NCBI GenBank assembly: GCA_915069725.1
Contig: CAJZFF010000054.1
Coordinates: forward strand, 1 to 8,825
DNA length: 8,825 nt
Origin: an uncultured Actinomyces sp.
GTDB lineage: Bacteria > Actinomycetota > Actinomycetes > Actinomycetales > Actinomycetaceae
Direction: 5' to 3'
Positions 6,254 to 8,825 of the stretch are shown here, piece after piece (position 1 is the stretch's first letter; each line of letters begins with the position of its first letter). The notes beneath the pieces were generated by a model that was not told the origin of the DNA, made no database searches, and saw only the letters and a list, made by a program, of their open reading frames with translations. The translations under genes were made by a program, and so were the position numbers.

Positions 6254-6529
6254 TCACATCCGAAGATCGGAATGACTGCCGGTTTCCACCAGGAGCAACA
6301 CGAGCTCCACCTCTCGAACCTCATAGATCAGCACCCAGTCGGGCCGGATGTGGCAGTCCCTCAAACCTGCTCGGTCCGCCGTGAGCGCATGGTCGCGGTA
6401 GCGAGCGGGCAACGCCTCTTGACGCTGAAGCATATCGACGACGGCGAAGAACTCATCCAGGTCGAGACCGCGCTTCTTAGCCCGCTTGAGGTCCTTCTTG
6501 CACTTGTTCGAGATGACGATCTGGAGCAT
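6254..6529 (-). CDS. YafQ/RelE-family type II toxin (mRNA interferase)
   Basis: The protein is 91 residues from ATG 6529; a GTG at 6532 would add one residue. It matches the YafQ branch of the RelE/ParE superfamily: LKRAKKRGLDLDEF near the N-terminus, LPARYRDHALTADRAGLRDCHI in the middle (split here as two adjoining conserved blocks), then PDWVLIY and ETGSHSDL at the end. The conserved histidines of YafQ-type ribosome-dependent endoribonucleases are present (H47, H60, H86), as are D64 and W65, so the toxin looks intact. It would cut mRNA on the ribosome and be held inactive by the upstream RelB/DinJ-like antitoxin. The start overlaps the antitoxin stop (TGATG), so translation is coupled. Length is typical for the family (about 90 residues). 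Confidence 0.92.
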   Translation of the reverse strand: MLQIVISNKCKKDLKRAKKRGLDLDEFFAVVDMLQRQEALPARYRDHALTADRAGLRDCHIRPDWVLIYEVREVELVLLLVETGSHSDLRM

Positions 6530-6810
6530 CACAGACCCAGGTCGTTACGCAAGTCAGCCACGGTCCGGTAACGCTTGGCCGTTCCTGCGGCGATCGCCGC
6601 ATCGGCCTCCTCGTAAGCCCGTCGTGCCTCGGCAGTCATGCCATAGGGACGTGAGGTGTCGAAAGGGAAACCCTTGAAGTCATTGAACGCACGGACGAAC
6701 ATGCGTACAGCATTGGACGGAGTCGTTCCCATCTGGCGAGCAAGCTCAACGAACAGACGCTTGTCCTCGGCATCGATCTTGACGTTGAGATTCTCCATAG
6801 CGGTCGACAT
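6529..6810 (-). CDS. RelB/DinJ-family antitoxin
   Basis: The protein is 93 residues from ATG 6810, chosen because AGGAGG lies five bases upstream; longer starts at 6831 and 6843 would place this site inside the coding sequence. Residues about 6-46 (NLNVKIDAEDKRLFVELA to NAVRMFVRAF) form the ribbon-helix-helix DNA-binding domain. GFPFDTSRP (47-55) is the typical RelB/DinJ bridge. The Ala/Arg/Glu-rich C-terminus (about 58-93) is the toxin-binding arm. It should neutralise the YafQ-like toxin and repress its own operon with it. It is 66 bp downstream of the response regulator on the same strand, so some read-through from the two-component operon is possible. Confidence 0.92.
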   Translation of the reverse strand: MSTAMENLNVKIDAEDKRLFVELARQMGTTPSNAVRMFVRAFNDFKGFPFDTSRPYGMTAEARRAYEEADAAIAAGTAKRYRTVADLRNDLGL

Positions 6811-6836
6811 CGCTTCCTCCTCGTCTCCCATCGAGG

Positions 6837-6853
6837 GTAACACGATGTGTCAC
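6837..6853. promoter_or_regulatory. Probable operator of the toxin-antitoxin operon
   Basis: GTAACAC-GAT-GTGTCAC is a 17-bp imperfect palindrome with six of seven arm bases matching, 27 bp upstream of the antitoxin start. This is the expected place and kind of site for autorepression by a ribbon-helix-helix antitoxin. On the minus strand the hexamer TACCCT at its downstream edge could serve as a -10, but no good -35 is seen. Confidence 0.45.
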
Positions 6854-6876
6854 GCTGGGGTACGGCTGCGCCAGGA

Positions 6877-7557
6877 TCACCCAGCCTGCGCGCAGCGGTA
6901 GTACATGACCGCGACCTGGGTGCGGTTGCGCAGGCCGAGCTTGGCCAGGATCGCGCTGATGTGGTTGCGCACCGTGCCCTCACTCATGAACAGCCGCGCC
7001 GCGGCCTCGGCGTTGTCCAGTCCCTCGGCCACGGCCTCGACGACCTCGTACTCGCGGTCGGTCAGGGCCGCGAAAGCCGTGCTCCGCAGGTCCTTGGCGG
7101 ACGGTCCCGGGGCCTCCTCGGCATGCTCCCGCCCTCCAGCACGTCCGCTCATCCCCATGGTGGTGCTGCGCTCCAGCACCTCTCCCTCCAGGACGCACAC
7201 CCCGGCCATGACGGAGCGCAGTGCCGGGGCGACCTGGGCGACGTCCTGCTTGATGAGGTAGCCGCGCGACCCCATCTTGAGGGCCCGCACGATGTACTCG
7301 TCGTCGGAGAAGGTGGTCAGGAAGACGATGCGCGCCCCGGCGTCCTCGGCCAGAATCCGCTCGGCCGCACTGAGCCCGTCCCCGCCGGGCATCTGGATGT
7401 CCATGAGGAGGATGTCGGGGGTCAGCTCCCGGTAGCGCTCAACGGCCTCGGGGCCCGAGCAGCCCAGGCCGACGACCTCGACGTCGTCCTCGACCGACAG
7501 GATCGTGGACAGGGACTGGGCGACGAGCGCGTCGTCGTCGACGATGAGGACCCTCAT
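6877..7557 (-). CDS. NarL/LuxR-family two-component response regulator
   Basis: This 226-residue protein has an N-terminal receiver domain (1-120) with acidic pocket D7-D9 and phospho-acceptor D53 (LLMDIQMPGGDG). T81/T82 (LTTF) and K103 (YLIKQD) complete the switch residues. A linker of about 30 residues rich in Gly, Ala and Glu (132-160) leads to a LuxR-type HTH at 163-215 (LTDREYEVVEAVAEGL, then SEGTVRNHISAILAKLGLRN). Phosphorylation by the adjacent kinase should promote dimerisation and DNA binding. The ATG overlaps the kinase stop (ATGA), and AAGGA (7567-7563) lies five bases upstream, so translation is coupled. Key residues are all present. Targets are not identifiable from this window and may lie upstream of the kinase, beyond the right edge. 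Confidence 0.95.
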   Translation of the reverse strand: MRVLIVDDDALVAQSLSTILSVEDDVEVVGLGCSGPEAVERYRELTPDILLMDIQMPGGDGLSAAERILAEDAGARIVFLTTFSDDEYIVRALKMGSRGYLIKQDVAQVAPALRSVMAGVCVLEGEVLERSTTMGMSGRAGGREHAEEAPGPSAKDLRSTAFAALTDREYEVVEAVAEGLDNAEAAARLFMSEGTVRNHISAILAKLGLRNRTQVAVMYYRCAQAG

Positions 7558-8690
7558 GATGTTCCTTCTTTCCCTTGTCCGTCCTTGGGGATCGTGGCGA
7601 AGACCGTGAACCGCGGTCGCGGGGTGATCCGTACCCGGCCGCCCAGGGCCTCGACACGCTCAGTCATGGAGCGCAGCCCCAGGCCCGAGCCCGCGCGGCC
7701 CTCAACAGCCGGCTCCTCCTCGGCGGGGACGATGCCGTCATTGTCGACCGTGACCTGCCAGAACGCAGGGTAGTCGGTGACCACAACTCGGGCCGAGTGG
7801 GCCCTACCATGGCGGGCGGCGTTGGTCAGGGCCTCGCGCACGACGGCAACGACGCAGCGCGCCACCGCCGGTGGGGGCTCGACGTCGGTGGAGCAGTCGA
7901 CGCTCACGGAGTCGATGCCGCAGCGCGAGCCCAGCAGGTTGAGGGAGGTGGCCAGCTCCTCGCCGTCGTCGGACAGGGCGTGGACGGAGCGGCGCATGGA
8001 GTCCAGGGCCTCGTCGAGGCCGCTGTCCAGGGTGGTGAGGTCGGCGACGACGCCGGGCTCCTCGCGGTGGACGACCTGGAGGGCCTTGACCTGCAGCAGG
8101 AGGCGGGTGAGGAGGTGGCCGACGCCGTCGTGGATCTCGCGGGCGATGCGGGTGCGCTCGGCCAGGGCGGCGGCGCGCAGCTCGTAGTCCTGGGCCTGGA
8201 GCAGTTGGGCGTTCGTGTCCTGCAGGGTGAGGACCTTCTCGCGCAGGTCGTCTCGCACCATATGCAGGCTCATCCGCACCGCCTCCTCCTGGATGGTGCG
8301 CAGCGCAAGGAGGGCCGCGAGCGCGCAGATCGCCAGGGCGAGAGCCAGTACCGGTGTCCTCGGCACCTGTCTGGCAACGACGGCAGTAAACAGAAGGCCA
8401 CTGATCACAGCCACCACCCGTGCGTGCCGGGTACCGAGCATGCCGAGGCGGGCCAGGCCGTAGAAGACCAGCGGGGCCCCGACCACGGACGCCGTCGTGA
8501 GGGTTCCGAGCAGGAGGTAGGCGACGGGCATCACGATCACCCAGCGGCTCCGGTCGGCAAACATGCCCATCCCACTGACAGCCACGGCACCGAGCAGCCA
8601 GACCACGACGACCGTGTCCGTCTCCACGGTGAGCAGGGCCAGCAAGACACAGCCGCACAGCAGCACGCCGTTGTCGACCAGGACCTTCAC
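7554..8690 (-). CDS. Membrane sensor histidine kinase, HisKA_3 family
   Basis: The protein is 378 residues from the GTG at 8690. The first 130 residues hold about five or six hydrophobic segments with very short loops (for example VLLCGCVLLALL near residue 9, TPVLALALAICALAALLAL near residue 112), so the sensor is embedded in the membrane with no large external domain. A coiled linker (about 132-180) leads to the dimerisation and phosphoacceptor helix with RIAREIHDGVGHLL, phospho-histidine H187. The HATPase_c domain follows, with N-box REALTNAARHG (N290), DNDGIVP near 316 and GSGLGLRSMTERV near 334. This is the NarX/DesK/LiaS-like class that pairs with NarL-type regulators. The frame is open to a GTG at 8807 (417 residues), but the extra 39 residues are polar, lack a ribosome binding site, and overlie a good promoter, so the shorter form is preferred. 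It overlaps the regulator gene by four bases. Confidence 0.88.
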   Translation of the reverse strand: MKVLVDNGVLLCGCVLLALLTVETDTVVVVWLLGAVAVSGMGMFADRSRWVIVMPVAYLLLGTLTTASVVGAPLVFYGLARLGMLGTRHARVVAVISGLLFTAVVARQVPRTPVLALALAICALAALLALRTIQEEAVRMSLHMVRDDLREKVLTLQDTNAQLLQAQDYELRAAALAERTRIAREIHDGVGHLLTRLLLQVKALQVVHREEPGVVADLTTLDSGLDEALDSMRRSVHALSDDGEELATSLNLLGSRCGIDSVSVDCSTDVEPPPAVARCVVAVVREALTNAARHGRAHSARVVVTDYPAFWQVTVDNDGIVPAEEEPAVEGRAGSGLGLRSMTERVEALGGRVRITPRPRFTVFATIPKDGQGKEGTS

Positions 8691-8696
8691 GCCTCG

Positions 8697-8723
8697 ATTA
8701 TCGACGATCACCGGCGCTTTCAA
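8697..8723 (-). promoter_or_regulatory. Promoter for the kinase-regulator operon, probably giving a leaderless mRNA
   Basis: On the minus strand TTGAAA (8723-8718) and GATAAT (8702-8697) match the sigma70 consensus at four of six and five of six positions with a 15-base spacer (16 if TTTGAA is used). Only six bases separate the -10 from the GTG at 8690, so transcription would begin at or next to the start codon. That is the usual layout of leaderless genes, which are common in Actinobacteria. Confidence 0.5.
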
Positions 8724-8761
8724 ACCCGTCAGGCCGATCCGGTGGCCCCGTTGACGGATCT

Positions 8762-8798
8762 CATGACAGAAGTCATGGCTGCCCGCCCAGGTCATGAC
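8762..8798. promoter_or_regulatory. CATGAC/GTCATG inverted repeats upstream of the kinase operon
   Basis: CATGAC (8762-8767) and GTCATG (8772-8777) form a perfect inverted repeat with a four-base centre, and GTCATGAC (8791-8798), itself palindromic, lies 13 bp further. They are 39-75 bp upstream of the -35 hexamer, a normal place for activator binding by a NarL-type dimer. Autoregulation by the encoded response regulator is an inference. Confidence 0.4.
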
Positions 8799-8825
8799 GG
8801 CAGGCACTTCTGACCGCCACCGCCC

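Noticed and set aside
6811..6843. Longer antitoxin starts at 6831 (ATG) or 6843 (GTG)
   Set aside because: Both would place the AGGAGG ribosome binding site inside the gene and add a non-family GDEEEA stretch; 6810 has ideal spacing.
6854..6885. Inverted repeat GCTGGG/CCCAGC with a 20-base loop after the response regulator, as a terminator
   Set aside because: The six-base arms are far apart, one arm lies inside the end of the coding region and no U-tract follows; too weak to call.
6847..7773. A 308-codon plus-strand ORF antisense to the response regulator
   Set aside because: It has the composition of an antisense shadow and spans the ATGA junction of two clear genes.
7575..8813. A 412-codon plus-strand ORF antisense to the histidine kinase
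   Set aside because: It is low-complexity Gly/Asp/Val/Gln shadow sequence; the kinase motifs on the other strand are unambiguous.

Overview
The window is high-GC actinobacterial DNA. The codon use, the GTG starts, a probable leaderless promoter and the gene families suggest an Actinomyces/Schaalia-like member of the Actinomycetaceae, but that placement is inference. One hand-counted 60-base stretch inside the glycosidase gene (2041-2100) is 43/60 G+C. A stretch before the small membrane gene (6061-6120) is only 28/60. The 5.1-6.8 kb part therefore looks compositionally different from its flanks.

Layout from left to right:
- 1-303 (+): the 3' end of an HxlR-type winged-helix regulator.
- 355-1134 (-): a two-domain carboxymuconolactone-decarboxylase-like protein, convergent with the regulator.
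- 1330-3840 (-): a large glycoside hydrolase family 3 enzyme with swapped domain order (the alpha/beta sandwich and Fn3-like domains come before the TIM barrel). It is probably a cytoplasmic beta-glucosidase or related exo-glycosidase.
- 4015-5019 (+): an HSL-type alpha/beta hydrolase with an N-terminal membrane segment, divergent from the GH3 gene.
- 5022-5059: a 14-bp tandem repeat at the tail-to-tail junction with the next gene.
- 5048-6044 (-): what looks like one membrane-anchored gene split in two reading frames at a run of seven G. The front part is a small DUF6199-like two-helix protein and the back part is an unrecognised extracytoplasmic-looking domain.
- 6254-6810 (-): a RelB/DinJ-YafQ type II toxin-antitoxin pair with overlapping stop and start, preceded by a likely autoregulatory palindrome.
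- 6877-8690 (-): a NarL/LuxR-type response regulator and its HisKA_3 membrane histidine kinase, overlapping by ATGA. The kinase has a promoter placed so that its mRNA would begin at its GTG start codon.

The genes do not form one pathway. There are two independent metabolic units (GH3 and esterase, HxlR and CMD), a small low-GC accessory block (split membrane protein plus toxin-antitoxin), and a complete two-component system whose targets probably lie beyond the right edge.

The observation most worth following is the G7 tract. Removing one G joins the two frames into a 331-codon protein and turns the odd tail of the first ORF into the second half of a normal transmembrane helix. This could be phase variation, a broken gene or a homopolymer error. 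I found no CRISPR array, tRNA, rRNA or insertion sequence, and no clear case for an entirely new system.
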